Assembly: GCA_900074885.1 (NCBI GenBank)
Contig: FJUW01000044.1
Location: forward strand, 236,321-300,320
Origin: Rhynchosporium graminicola
Lineage: Eukaryota; Ascomycota; Leotiomycetes; Helotiales; Ploettnerulaceae
DNA: 64,000 nt
Direction of reading: 5' to 3'
Part shown: one piece after another, positions 1-11,635 of the stretch
Layout of the letters: the number at the start of each line of letters is the position of its first letter
Position numbering within the stretch: position 1 is the stretch's first letter
Notes under the pieces: model-generated
What the model was told of the DNA's origin: nothing
Database searches by the model: none
What the model saw: only the letters and a program-made list of their open reading frames with translations
Position numbers and translations under genes: made by a program

Positions 1-3000
1 CTTACGAGTATAGCTAGTAGGTATACGTCTTTTCTAAGGAAGCTAGCGATATTCTCCCTCCTTATCGCTCATACGATCACCGAATTAAGCTTAAGGAAAG
101 GGCCGAGAAGAACCTCAAATACTCCCCCTTATATAAGATATCAGCTAAAGAACTTAAAGTTATTAAGGCGTATATTACTAATAACTTAGCTAAAGGTTTT
201 ATCGAACCTTCTTAAGTACTATACGCTATACTTATTCTTTTCGTTAAGAAAGCTAATAGAAGTCTAAGATTCTATATCGACTTTCGCGCACTTAATAACC
301 TTATAAGGAAAGATTAATATCTATTACTATTAATCGATAAAACGCTAGCTAGAATCTCTACTACTAAGATATTTACTAAACTAGATATTCGCTAGGCGTT
401 CTACCGAATTCGAATAGATCTAGCTTCTAAAGAGTATACGACTTTCCGGACCTGTTATAATATATATAAGTATAAAGTACTCCCTTTCAGTCTGACTAAT
501 AGCCCTACGACGTACTAGCGATATATAAATAATATCTTATTCGATTACTTAAACGACTTCTATATAGTATATCTAAACGATATTCTGATCTACTCTAATA
601 ACTTACTATAGTATTAATTACACGTATATAAGGTGCTATAATAATTATAAGACGCTAGATTATAAGCCGACCTTAAGAAGTATAAATTTAATATCACTCG
701 CACTAAATACCTTAGATTTATTATCTCTACTTCTAGGATCGAGGTAGACCCTAAGAAAGTTAATATTATATAATCTTAGAATTACCCGACTATAGTTAAG
801 GGCGTATAATTGTTCTTAGGCTTTTACAACTTCTACTAACGATTTATTAAGGACTACAGAATTATCGCAAAACCTCTTATATAACTCACTAAAAATAACA
901 TATTATTTCAGTTCGCTAGGGAGTATAAAGATACTTTTAATTACCTAAAGCACGCTCTTACTTCGGCACTACTCCTCTATTACTATTAGTAATATCTACC
1001 TTATATAATCGAAATAGACGCTAGTGATAGAGTAATAGCAGGTATACTATCGTAATAGCATAACGAAGACTAGTTCCTAGTAGCTTACTTCTCTAAGACT
1101 ATACTACCTGCCGAGCTTAATTATGCTATTCATAATAAGGAAATACTCGTAATTATACGATCTTTTAGTAACTGAAGATCTGAGCTCATAGGCGTACTAT
1201 ATTAGATCCGTATTATTACTAATTATAAAGCTCTTAAGTACTTTATAACCTCTAAATAGCTAAACGCACGATAAGCCTAATAAGCTAAGCTACTTATAAA
1301 TTATAACTTTATAATCACCTATCGACCTAGGAAGTATAATCTACTCGCTAACGCTCTCTCTCGCAGAATAGATAAATTAGATAACTAGAATAACGCTAAA
1401 AGAACCTAGCGTTTATAGTAGCTACTACGCGAAGACTAAATCGATCTAGTACTACTTATAAGTAACCTCCGGAATAGCTCCGACTCTATAGATAACTTTA
1501 AGCTTATTAACGCCTTAGAAGTCGCCGACCTATCGCTAGTCTTTTCTATAGTATAGTAAGTACTTAACGCTAATCGTACTATACTATTACTCTAAGCTTT
1601 ATAGAAATAAGCTCTCTCCGCTACTCCTAGAAAACTAACTATAGAAAAAGATCTTCTACTCTATGAAAGAAGACTAATTATACCTAATGTCTTATACTTT
1701 CGCACGCTACTTATACGCGAAGTATATAACCGATTAGAGACTACCTATCTAAATGCAAAGAAGACCTTATAACTACTAGTATTATAATACTAGTAATACG
1801 GAATCGCTTTAACTATTAACTAGTACTACTATAACTATTATACTTACTAACGAATTTAAGTGCTGCGTGATAAAAAACCAAGCCTCCTCTAACCTCTACT
1901 CGTATTATCACGTCTATAGGAGCATATTACAATCGACTACTATAGCTTTAACCGCGATAAATATAGCTACGATAACATTCTCGTATTTATCGACTATTTC
2001 AGTAAATAAGCAATTAGTATTCTATACCGAAAGACCTCTGATACGCGCGACCTTATAAAGCTTTACTTATACTACGTATACCGCTATTTCGGAGCTCTAT
2101 TAATAATTACCTCTAATAGAGGGCCTTAATTCGTTTCCTGTTTTTAGACTATAGTTATTATAATTCTCAGCACTAAAAGATAGCTTTCTATAGTAGACTA
2201 CCTATAAACAGATAGCTAAATAGAGATCTATAACTAATATCTCTAACGCAGATTATAACTTTTTATCTCTTACTATTAAGATAACTAATCGGAATTCTTA
2301 CCTATTATAGATTACGCTTAGATAACTCTCCCTTACGAATCCCTTAGAAGTCTCTTACCTTTTAAAGTCGTTTATAGATATATACCCCGCGTTAATTAGA
2401 ATTAGAAAGACTTACCTAACTCTACTACGCCTACTGATAAGTTAAATACTTAGTAAGCTCTAGATTACGCTAATCGCTTACGCGACGCTTAGACTATCGC
2501 TTAATCTAGCCTCTAACGTGCATAAGCTAAGATATCCTAATCCTATAATTGCTCACGCTATGAAGTCGACTTCACTACAGACGACCTTATCTAGCTAGAT
2601 ATACGCTACTTTATAAGTACTCGACTTAGTAAAAAACTCGACTTCCCGACTAATAGACCCTTCCGTATAATTAAAAAAGTCGAAAGCTCTTATCGTCTAG
2701 AGCTCCCTACTAGTATAAAAGTACATAACGTATTCCCTACTACTAAGCTACGGAAGTATCTAAACGACCCCTTACTAGGATAAACCTTACCGCTACTACT
2801 ACCTATTAATATCACTAGTAATAATAAATAAGAGATCGAAGATATACTTACGTACCGTAAGCAGCGCAATAGCCTCTTATACCGAGTTTCCTAGTTAAAT
2901 CAAGATGTCGATCTCATATAGTACGACGCTATAGATATTAAATACGCTCTTACTAAGCTGTAATAATTCCACCTTAATAACCCGACGTAAGCTAGACCTC

Positions 3001-3119
3001 CTGCTAGACTACCTAATTAGCTAAAAGCTTTCTACGATAGAATTAATAATTACGACTACCTTAATAGCAACAAGGAGATAGACTAACGCTCGAGGGCGAG
3101 CTTTTTTCGGAGGGGGGGG
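1..3119 (+). mobile_element. RIP-degenerate Ty3/Gypsy chromodomain retrotransposon (pol region, 5' truncated by window edge)
   Basis: Translating the plus strand through many stops gives the pol order of a chromovirus. Reverse transcriptase lies at about 1-800, with the primer-grip-like TKLDIR segment and a YLND box at 570-581 where the family has YxDD. RNase H lies near 1000-1390 (IEIDASD segment). Integrase spans about 1650-2600, and a chromodomain-like tail about 2820-3060. Stops are almost all TAA or TAG and fall where the family has Gln or Trp, for example CAG to TAG in the RT motif after TKLDIR. CA and TG dinucleotides are strikingly rare. This is the pattern of C-to-T change at CpA on both strands, that is RIP. 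The element is dead; even the catalytic YxDD appears changed. Gag and protease would lie left of the window. Confidence 0.88.
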
Positions 3120-3330
3120 TAGTATAACGACTAGTCAGGTTTGGAGGTCTCTCCCTATTAGTAGAAACACTTACTCTCTCCCTATTAGTAGAAACACTTA
3201 CTGCTAAGCGAGATTACACGAGTAGAGTTTAGGGGCCCCTTTTAATATATATACTTCAATTCTCTCTCTACTTCTTCACTCCTTAGTTGTAGATTCTCAA
3301 GTGATTCTTACTACTTCATATTCATAGCAA
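3109..3330 (+). repeat. Polypurine tract and putative 3' LTR of the Gypsy element
   Basis: Directly after the end of pol comes a purine run ending in eight Gs (about 3109-3119), the expected primer site for plus-strand synthesis. The sequence from 3120 (TAGTATAACGAC) would then be the LTR start, perhaps originally TG-initiated. The right end is placed near 3330 only because coding-like sequence resumes there. No 5' LTR is in the window for comparison, so the boundary is a guess. Confidence 0.55.
3148..3201 (+). repeat. Perfect 27-bp tandem duplication inside the putative LTR
   Basis: Two adjacent identical 27-bp units occupy 3148-3174 and 3175-3201. Each contains TCTCTCCCTATTAGTAG followed by AAACACTTAC. 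Their identity within otherwise heavily mutated sequence suggests a late slippage event or an LTR enhancer repeat. Confidence 0.85.
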
Positions 3331-3331
3331 T

Positions 3332-3900
3332 GTGAGGTCTTATTACTTAGGTAGTTTTGAGACCTTTCTAGAGCAAGCGTCACAATATATATCTATAACG
3401 AAACTTACTAGACTTATGCGTTCCTACCGAGTAAGTTTAGATTTAGAAGATACTAGATTAGCTAGAGGAGAGTCTAATTTCTTAATATATTATTTAACTC
3501 GGAAAGAGGGCTAGTTATAACACTAAGTTATGAAATTAGATACTGATATTACTCGTCTATAGTAAGAAAGATATAATTAAGAGGCTTATTAGTAGTATTA
3601 CTCAGATTAGAATAGATAATTAGATACTTTCTTTTATAATAACTTCTTTGTTAGTAATAAGAGATATACTTATATACCTAAGTATCTAGCTAAGCTCTCC
3701 TTTCTAGTATAAAACTTAGTACTAGTCTAAGAAACTTAATCTAACCTAAATAATTACTTTCCTCTATTAAAACCACTATATACTAAAAGAAGAAGTATAG
3801 CGTTTTATTTTCCTAGTTACGAATAAGTAGCTAGATATTTATTAGTAAAATAAAATGCTATAATTCTTCTTTCGGCATATAGCGTTTTTTAATAAGGGAC
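3332..3900 (+). pseudogene. RIP-mutated coding relic after the LTR
   Basis: An open stretch of 60 codons (3332-3514) begins just after the LTR. It continues in the same sense through TAG/TAA stops to about 3900. The readable part has a charged segment ending LEDTRLARGESNF. The base composition, the stops and the scarcity of CA/TG match the Gypsy block, so it is most likely part of another element or of a gene caught in RIP. I do not recognise the family. Confidence 0.4.
3788..3870. repeat. 23-bp inverted repeat, 37-bp spacer
   Basis: The arms 3788-3810 and 3848-3870 are reverse complements with two mismatches (AGAAGAAGTATAGCG... against AGAAGAATTATAGCA...). They could be the ends of a tiny MITE-like relic or the stem of a hairpin. 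In such AT-rich DNA some inverted repeats arise by chance, but 21 of 23 pairs is notable. Confidence 0.65.
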
Positions 3901-4029
3901 TTCAGAGTATCTCTATTTACTTATTTATAATATATATATCTAGTGATCTAAAGAGTATATCTATATCTTTTAAGTCTTTAATATTATCTATTATATCGAT
4001 ATCCTTACTAGTTATAATATAAGTATTAT

Positions 4030-4680
4030 AATACTTCTATAAAAGCTTATTATTATTATTAATTTATCTTAGTCGTAAGGAAGTAAGTTTCTACTCCTTT
4101 ACTTTTATTCACGAAATACTCGCTTATAAATAGGAAATCTGAAATTCTAAAGAGTACGTTTTATTTATTAGAGTCTCTAGTATATTTTACTATATTCAAA
4201 TATATATATATCTTATTATTAAGGTACGTAATATTAACTAGAAGGCTTATTACTACTATAGATTTATCTTAAAGGAAGGAAGCGAGCTATAGCTTATCCT
4301 TTACTTTTATCTATAGGATACTTACTTATAATAAGGACTTATAGAAATCTAAAGAGTATATTTTATTTATTAGAATCTCTAGTATTTTTCAATATATTTA
4401 GATTTCTATTATCTCTAATATAAACATAGTAATATTAATTAAAAGGCTTATTACTACTATAGAATTACTAAGGGCGGGGTAATAAAGGCGACTAAGCCTC
4501 TCCTCCTTTACCTTAATTAAGAGATTACTTACTTATAACGAGCTATCACTAGAAATACTAAGAGTATATTTTGCTTATCGTAATCTCTAGTATTTTTTCG
4601 TATATTCAGATCTCTATAACTCTTAGCGATAAGGTGCGTAATATTAACTAGAAGGCTTATTACTAGCGAAGATTCGTTTT
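4030..4680. repeat. Degenerate tandem array, unit about 200-209 bp
   Basis: The phrase (A/G)AAGGCTTATTACTA or a close variant recurs at about 4041, 4241, 4442 and 4651, spacing near 200, 201 and 209 bp. In each unit it is followed by a TTAGTC/CCTTTACTTTTAT-like block and an AAAGAGTATATTTTATTTATT block. The units are diverged and AT-rich, so they have probably been through RIP. It resembles a small satellite or internal repeats of a dead element. Confidence 0.75.
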
Positions 4681-4689
4681 AGGGGCGAG

Positions 4690-5718
4690 ATTTCAGGGGC
4701 CCGAAGGCGGTAAGAGTAGCGTGCCGCCAGCGCTAGGCCCGATCGAGGTCGATTTGGCGTGCAGCGTTGGTCGGGGCCGGTTAATTTTCCATTCAATTCA
4801 AGGATCTCGTCCGAAGATGCGAGCCAATGAAGCTTCATGTTTCAAGGTTGAACGGATGAGACGAAGGTATGTTTGTTTATTATGGTCAGGTTCAAAGCGA
4901 AGTAGTTGTCGGGATTAGTGAAGGATTTCTTAGACGCTTATCACTTCTATGATGACCTATACTGATATTGCTCATTCAATGGATAGCAATGTCGAAGCAG
5001 TACCAAGTAGGACCACGCAGCTGGTCATAATTGTAGCTCAAGTCACATATCCATCTTTGTTCTTGAAATTCGAAATATTCCACTTTAAGGAGGAAGCTCA
5101 AATATTAAAAGAAGTATCATTAACCTCTACTTGAATTACTATGCACACTGTTCCTTACACTCCTTTGGACGCCCCGGAACACCTTTCCCTGGCCACCCAG
5201 AGATGAATGATCAAAAAAAGAAAAAGCTGCAGCGGCTGCAATGACATGGTATTCCTTGCAAGTGAAAAAGAGGAAGCAGGAACAAAGACAATGCTGTGAA
5301 GAGCTTAGCTTCTGCGAAGAGCACCGCTCATCTATTTTTTGGTTGCCAGCGTCCCATCGCCCCCCCAAGGCCCACATTCTCATTAGAAGGTGGCCGAATG
5401 AATCAGAAGGGAAAGTCGTGGTCTCGTCTTATCGTGTTATCGTGACGCTGGAAAAGCAGAATGATTTTGGTCGACGAGCAGGACTTCATCGAATTGTTTC
5501 TTGTGAACGCGAGGTTCAAGAAGCAAAGACCAAGTGGTATCGAGAGAACGCCGTGGGAAAGAAAAATTGTCGGAGGCTTTTGATTTGTATGTTGCGGATC
5601 CAGATAGGGCCGAGTAGCATATGCCAATTCGATGGTCGATGAAAAATCGAGATCTGGTCCAATAATATACAGGAGAATGATATGCGAAGAATAGTTAATC
5701 TTGGAGAGACTGACTTTC
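4690..5718. other. Boundary to normal-composition DNA and downstream flank of the cyclin gene
   Basis: At about 4690 the composition switches within tens of bases from AT-rich DNA lacking CA/TG to mixed, higher-GC sequence. The stretch to 5718 has overlapping open frames on both strands, including one of about 130 codons on plus at 5241-5642. None looks like a known protein and all could be non-coding. It probably holds the 3' UTR of the cyclin. Confidence 0.5.
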
Positions 5719-8015
5719 CTAGCGCTGGAAGAAAGGATCCCGACCCTCAAAGTCCTGGCGGGAAGCGAGGGACGGACGAGAATACATGGCAGGTAGGCGG
5801 AAACCCTTGGACATCTCAGCCTGGACGAATTGGGACGCGCGCTTGTATCGACGATCAGAGTACTTCTCAAACACAGCTGCATGATGCTTGAGAGGGTTCT
5901 CGCAGCATTCCAGCATCATCGAGACGATGGGCTTGAGTTGGGTCCAAGTATATCCGGAGTAATAGACATGAGCCGGAGACTATGAAGTGTAAGTATATGT
6001 CCGGAAGACTTGGAAGGGTTATGCTTACCCAGTCACCCTTCTTCAACATGGTACGAGCAAAGCAGTGGGCACCGGCAGCAACATAGCTGGGTGGGCTACC
6101 AACAAAGCGTTCATCCATGATGGTTACCTCAAGAAAATACTTCGCCAAGGTACGAGTCTCCAGATCGTAGTCATCGGCCTTGCTGATACGTCGGAGGAAG
6201 CTCATGGGTCCGGGCCATCCAAGCTCAAATTGTAACATGCTTAGCATGAAGCGCTCGGCCTTTAGGATTTCATCAACAGTGTAACCTCCATCGACCATAT
6301 AAACGATCTCATTGACGGAAGGGCAGTTGATCTCCTCGTACTTTGCGGCAACGAAGATAGCAGTAGCACCGACCAGCTGGAGTTTCCCGAGGGAGACGAT
6401 CTTGCAGGAGAGGAAACGGTCAATGTAGTTGACACAGAGGAATAAGGTCTCTGGGAGGAGAGAGAATCGATGATGAACCTGGATGAGCCAGTCCATGAGG
6501 ACAGAGCGCATTGACCATTGAATCTCGGTTTGGGTGTCCATGTAATTGGCGTTAGGGAGCATCTTGTTCTGGAAGAAAGAAAGGTCAGCAAATATTCCTC
6601 GAACAAGTAAACATGCTAGGATTTGACGTAAACAAAAGCTGCATTAACGGCGAAGAGTGGCCACACAGGAGACTTTGTTTCAAGGGAGCCATATTCGAGG
6701 TTGCTAGGGGAAAGTGTTCATCATGTAACATACCTCGAGTTCACGCATGTATTGGAAGATCTCGTCACCATACTCCGCAACCATACTGGTATCCCAAGCC
6801 TCATCCTCAATCTCTTCCATGGTTCGAGAACTCTCAACGACACTCTTAGCAGCCGCAATTTCCCGGCGAACATTGAGGGTGACCTTGGGAGCAAGAGCAA
6901 TAGTAACACCTCCAGTTGTATCTCCACGGCTTCGGTATGAGTGGGCAGTGGTATAACCTTGCTCATCATAAACCTCCTCTTCATCATCCTCCCAATACTC
7001 CTCGGGCTCTGGAAGAGCAGGAAGCTTGCGCTGATCTCTGTAGCTACCTGGGTATTGCATTACAACAGATCTTGATGAATGTAATTCGGCATAATCGGCA
7101 TACTGCTCGTCGGATCCTCCGGCCGGGTTTTCCTCGGCATCCTGGTAGATGCTCTCATTCAGTTCGACGTTATCAGTGACGACTGGGTAGCTTGGTTCGA
7201 TTAGGCGTGAAGCAGGAGGGCCTTGCTGTAATTGCGCATAGGATTTCCGGGTTTCCAAAGATTGGTGAATGGGGGCAACTGCAGAAACCTCTTGTCTCAT
7301 GACTTGATTGACGTTAACCTGGGGAGCGACGTTCTCAGAATCCTCATCCTTATAGATCGTGGTGGACTTCTTGGAAAAGGTACGCTTGAGGGCCGCGGGA
7401 ACCTGTTTTCCATCTGCGAGAGGAACTTTGGATGTGAGAGAGGTCATGACTGGATCGACCGTTGTAATACTGGTCAGAAGAGCCTTTGATGCAGCAGTAT
7501 TCAATGGTCTTTGGGCAGGTCGGAGCAGGGTAGGCTTGGTGTCGAATGGAATGGCAGGCTTGACCAATTCGATGCCTTGCTTGCTTGGAAGAGCAGAGTC
7601 ATCATAGGCCGCCAGAGGTCTGGTAGTATTGCTAAGATCGCCAAATGCCTTTCTCTTAGGCTCAGCCTTATTCACACCAGTTGTAGCCATATTGATAAGA
7701 GTACCGGTCGACTTGTGACGTTGGTGAAGGGTTTGTTTTGCCTGTGTCGGAGCTGTGTTCTCGTCGGCTTGAACTCGACCCTTCTGGCCAGGACGCTGTG
7801 GCTGTAAGGAAAAGATATGTTAGATCGAGAGAGAAAGCATATCTAAAGGATTGGGGAGACTGTCCGGGTGATAGTGAGGAATGCGGTGGGGAATTAGCGC
7901 AAAATGTGGTTGTGAATTCGAGAAGCGAGTTACAAATACAAACAGAATTCGAAAGGTGAGCAATAACAATAACAATAACAATAACAAAAGCGACCAAACT
8001 TACTTGCGCGTTCAT
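5719..8015 (-). CDS. G2/mitotic-specific B-type cyclin
   Basis: Four exons on minus: 8004-8015, 6734-7801, 6029-6568, 5719-5979, all phase 0, giving about 626 residues. The first exon encodes only MNAQ. It is chosen because GTAAGT follows directly, and the next exon (acceptor at 7802-7804) is open and in frame upstream of the ATG at 7690. A destruction-box-like RKAFGDLSN lies at residues 54-62, with F where Leu is usual. A long acidic linker follows. The cyclin box then runs from about 365 with MRSVLMDWLIQVHHRF, AAKYEEINCPSVNEIVYMVD and LEVTIMDERF, and a C-terminal cyclin fold holds KPIVSMMLECC. Product: the regulatory subunit that activates Cdk1 for mitosis, NimE/Clb-like by family knowledge. 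Start at 7690 (585 residues) is the alternative. Confidence 0.93.
7961..7987. repeat. (AATAAC)n microsatellite in cyclin intron 1
   Basis: About four hexanucleotide repeats of CAATAA/AATAAC lie inside the 202-nt first intron (7802-8003), close to its 5' splice site in the mRNA sense. Confidence 0.8.
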
Positions 8016-11000
8016 GGCGATAGCTATGCTCGAAGATTAGAATAGACAGTGCTTGAAAGCTAATGCGATTGTCGACAATGTTGTTGCAAAGATGTTTATT
8101 GGGTGTGGTGCAAGAAGAGTCGCGTCCCAAAAGTCATAGGGGTTCGTGGTCCAATGTAGTGTAGAGCTGCGCGGTACGGTCGAATGTACGATGCAGATGG
8201 ATCACGAAGAACCCATGAGCTGCGATGATGGGATGAAAGAAGTGGTGTAGAAGAATTGAAGAGGAGACAAGATTGAGGGTGAGGTAGAGGTAGCGGACGA
8301 AGGAAGTATTGTTGTGATGTTCAGTGTTGATGGAAGATGGAGCCGGGATGCGAATGGGATATTGGGTGGAGCACAGTGCAAGCTATCTCAAGAATCCATA
8401 GGCGCAATTCGATTGGCGTGGTAACAACAACAAACACGGCAGGCAGGACAGGGGTCTCAGTCCCGGTGCGGATCGCGACTGCAACCTACTTATGTCAGCG
8501 GGAGGGTCTGAGCTTCTCTCGCTTCGCGTCTCCTGGCATGAAAACCAAACAACATCACTTTTGATATTCAGCAATAATGTCCGCAGAGATTGCTTTTAAA
8601 TCTTTGCAATAATTGATGTGTTCTTTCGGAAACTATGGCGACTAGTTTCTAAATACCTGGGGCCAAAGCATAGGTGCTGAGGGTGCATGTAGCCAATGTT
8701 ATTGTTTTGGCCAGATCGCAGGTCAGTTCACGCGAGAACGATACGCAATCACCTGACCGAAAGTCAACAATCATTTCTACCACCATCCTCAATCGCAAGC
8801 CTCGAGATTCATCTACACTTGAGCTAGTATTCGTTATTTCTTTTGTCTAAGTATTGTATAGCAGTATTTCATGACTCCGGGCTCAATTGTGAAGAAATTT
8901 TAGCCGCTCGGAACACGGCTTGTCAGGATTGCAGCTATCAGCCAACCCCGAAGCCACAGTGCCACCATGGATGAAATGACAGCTTGCTACCTGATTTACC
9001 TACCTATCTATATGTTTTTTTTTTTAGATTATGCTCCTACCTTCTCTAGTTCCTGTTGCATCACAATTTTCAGGGCTTTGTATGACTTCCCAGGAAATCG
9101 CAATTGTGATGCAGCTATTGGCGGTCGCTACAAGTCATGCTTCGTACCTGGATGGTCTGTAATCAATCCAGTGCTGATTTGCTAAGAAAATGAGGGATCT
9201 CCTTCCGAACATCTTGCGCTTATGGCGTAGACCACAAGTCCTATCATATTCAGCTGCCAGTGCGAGAATGGTGTAACCAGCTAACCAGCCTTCTTTGTTT
9301 ATTTATTGTTCTGTGGACCTGTACAGTGCGTAGATTGAAGCAATCGAGGTCCCAGGATTGCCGGCCAGCGACCTGTCCGAAGTCGCGAATGCTTCAAAAG
9401 CTCATTGGATCATCGTCACTGAATCAAGAGTTTTGGCCGGGTGAGCAGAGTCAGGCAGGCAGTGGTGACCACAACCCTGCAAAGGAACCACAACAATTAG
9501 GTAGTACCTCTAGACATGTCACACGGTGTAGCTGTACAAGGGACGGATATACCAGAACCTAAGGTACAGACAGTACTTTGGTACTTTCGTACCTTGCCCT
9601 TCGAAGGTAGCGAAGTCATGCATGCTATCAGACTATCGAGTGTCGCACGCAGTGACTGCGATAGCAAGTTCCACTCCTAGTCGATCAATACCTACCTACC
9701 TCTCTTACTTAGCTATACTGATCCCTTTCTTCGCCTCTGCACCCGCACCCTTGGCCGGCCGTCATACTTCGATAAAGCCCTTACAGTATAAGTACTTATA
9801 CTAAGTATGCCGTGCCGACCTACAGTAATCGCTGCGTCGCAGATCCACCAGTCATGAGCACCGAATCTACCAGAAATGGACCTCGTCCCGACCACCCCCA
9901 TGGCCCTCCCTTTATGATGGCTGGTTAGATTTGACGATTTGCCTGTGGCAGCACCACCAATGGTTGATTATAGTATTGCGAGAGTGTGTGGACTGCCAGG
10001 CTGGCTAGCTGTGGGCCGACCTACCTACGAGCCTACCATCAGCCAGACCCCCAAGCAAGCGAACAAGCATAAGGATTACTTGAAACTCCCGGCCTAGCCA
10101 GCGCATCTCGTCAACAACATCCTGGAGGCGCACTCAAATGATATCTGACTGCTGCAACTCACCGACACATACCACACCACTTTCCATACTAGACTAGAGT
10201 CTGCTTCGGCGCCTGATAGGGTTATATCTTCCAGTACCTTCATGGCCTCCGTGGGTCCTTCCGGCCAGTAACTGACCTTGCTGAATGCTTCGGATCGTTT
10301 CCTGACACTCGAACGACTGCTTTTGAGCGTTCCTCGTTACACCCGATGGCCCTCGCCCTCCTCTCCACATCCCTGCCCCAGACGTTGGTGAATGCCATCA
10401 TTGGTTGCGGATCGCCTTCGATCAAGCACTGGGCCATTGCTTCCGGAGTTGTCTCGACCAGCACTGTTCCTACTAGAAGGGGGCACAGGTTGTTCGCTAT
10501 TTGAGCAGGTAATCTGCTTTTCAAATAGCCAGGCGATTCGCAGGCGCTCGGAGGTATAATGCCTTCCGCTGCTTGCGTATGTCATATGCCCTGCAGCTGA
10601 TGTTTAATATCCATCTGCTGGCTCCTCCGAAGACGGCATTTGCACGGGAAGACTCGACCAACGAGGTTCTTCCATAACTAATGTCTCAATGTGTGATCCT
10701 GCAAGATACACAGAGTGATATATAGATTTGGAAGCTTGGATCTCTTACTGTGCTCTGTACTCTGGTATCTCTTCCTATAACATCTGGCGGGATGCGATCC
10801 AAGACACAGAGCGATACACGCATCTAAATTGGTAGTAGGGTCGAGGGATCTGAGAAGTTCTTACATTGAAAATAAAGATTGAGACATTTTAAATCACATT
10901 CCTTGAAAATATGTATTTTGAGGAGTTATGAGGTGTATAGCGTGTGCATAGCATAACTTCGTAACCTCGTATGAAGCGTGGGCCATCCTACTTCTCCGCT

Positions 11001-11635
11001 TCGCAGACCTCCATCTTTCTTTCACAACCATCCACCAGCTTGAGCACCGCAGAAGGAACCAACAACTGGTAAGTCTTATTTTACATCTATCATAATATGG
11101 TAGACTTTCCTCGTCTATCTAATGCCTGCCAACAATACGTCTGCTAATCCTGCCTGGCTGTCGCAGGTTCTCGATCGATTGAAAGTCCTCCAAATTCCAA
11201 TGTCTAGATGATAGACTCATAGAGACAACATTTTTGATCTGCTGTAAGTTATTCTCACTGTTCGATCCTATGCGATCAAGGAATCGCATTGCTTTACATC
11301 CTATGAAGCCTTCCAGCTCTACTGGTCTTCTGCTCTCCTCCTTGGTCAGCCCCGAAGCGCCAGGGAATGCAGCGCAGTCCACAATTCCATCATTTCTTCC
11401 AACCTTGCATCAAATCCTTCTCGAGTATCATCCTCAAGCATGTTTTGAAGTATACTGACGCTGTTTTTCATCTAGTTCGCCCTTCTCAAACACTTTCGCT
11501 GTCTCCAGCTTCATCCTCCTAATTTTGCGACAGCTGGACCCGTCCGCCAGCACACAACCTTTCCACCTCGATCCACAATCTTCACTTGACAATAGGTGAC
11601 TTCAATCTTCCGAGACATAATCACTCTCGAAAGGA
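8016..11635. other. Intergenic region shared by two diverging genes
   Basis: The cyclin (minus) and the zinc-cluster regulator (plus) face away from each other across 3.6 kb. Open frames here are short, overlap on both strands and lack recognisable domains. Near 9560-9600 there is a cluster of GTAC words including a perfect 7-bp inverted repeat, AAGGTAC...GTACCTT. A good donor, GTAAGT, at 11069 and several pyrimidine-AG acceptors downstream suggest a spliced 5' UTR for the plus-strand regulator. Small upstream frames, such as the one at 11234-11458, could act as uORFs. No RNA gene was seen. Confidence 0.5.

Noticed and set aside
4030..4680. CRISPR-like array
   Set aside because: The ~200-bp units repeat throughout rather than as short repeats with unique spacers, and the genome is eukaryotic.
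5241..5642. 133-codon open frame on plus strand
   Set aside because: It overlaps another long frame on the opposite strand, has no domain-like pattern and lies in the cyclin 3' flank.
10240..10585. Minus-strand frames of 80-95 codons in the cyclin/regulator interval
   Set aside because: Composition and sequence are unlike protein; no motif or splice partner found.
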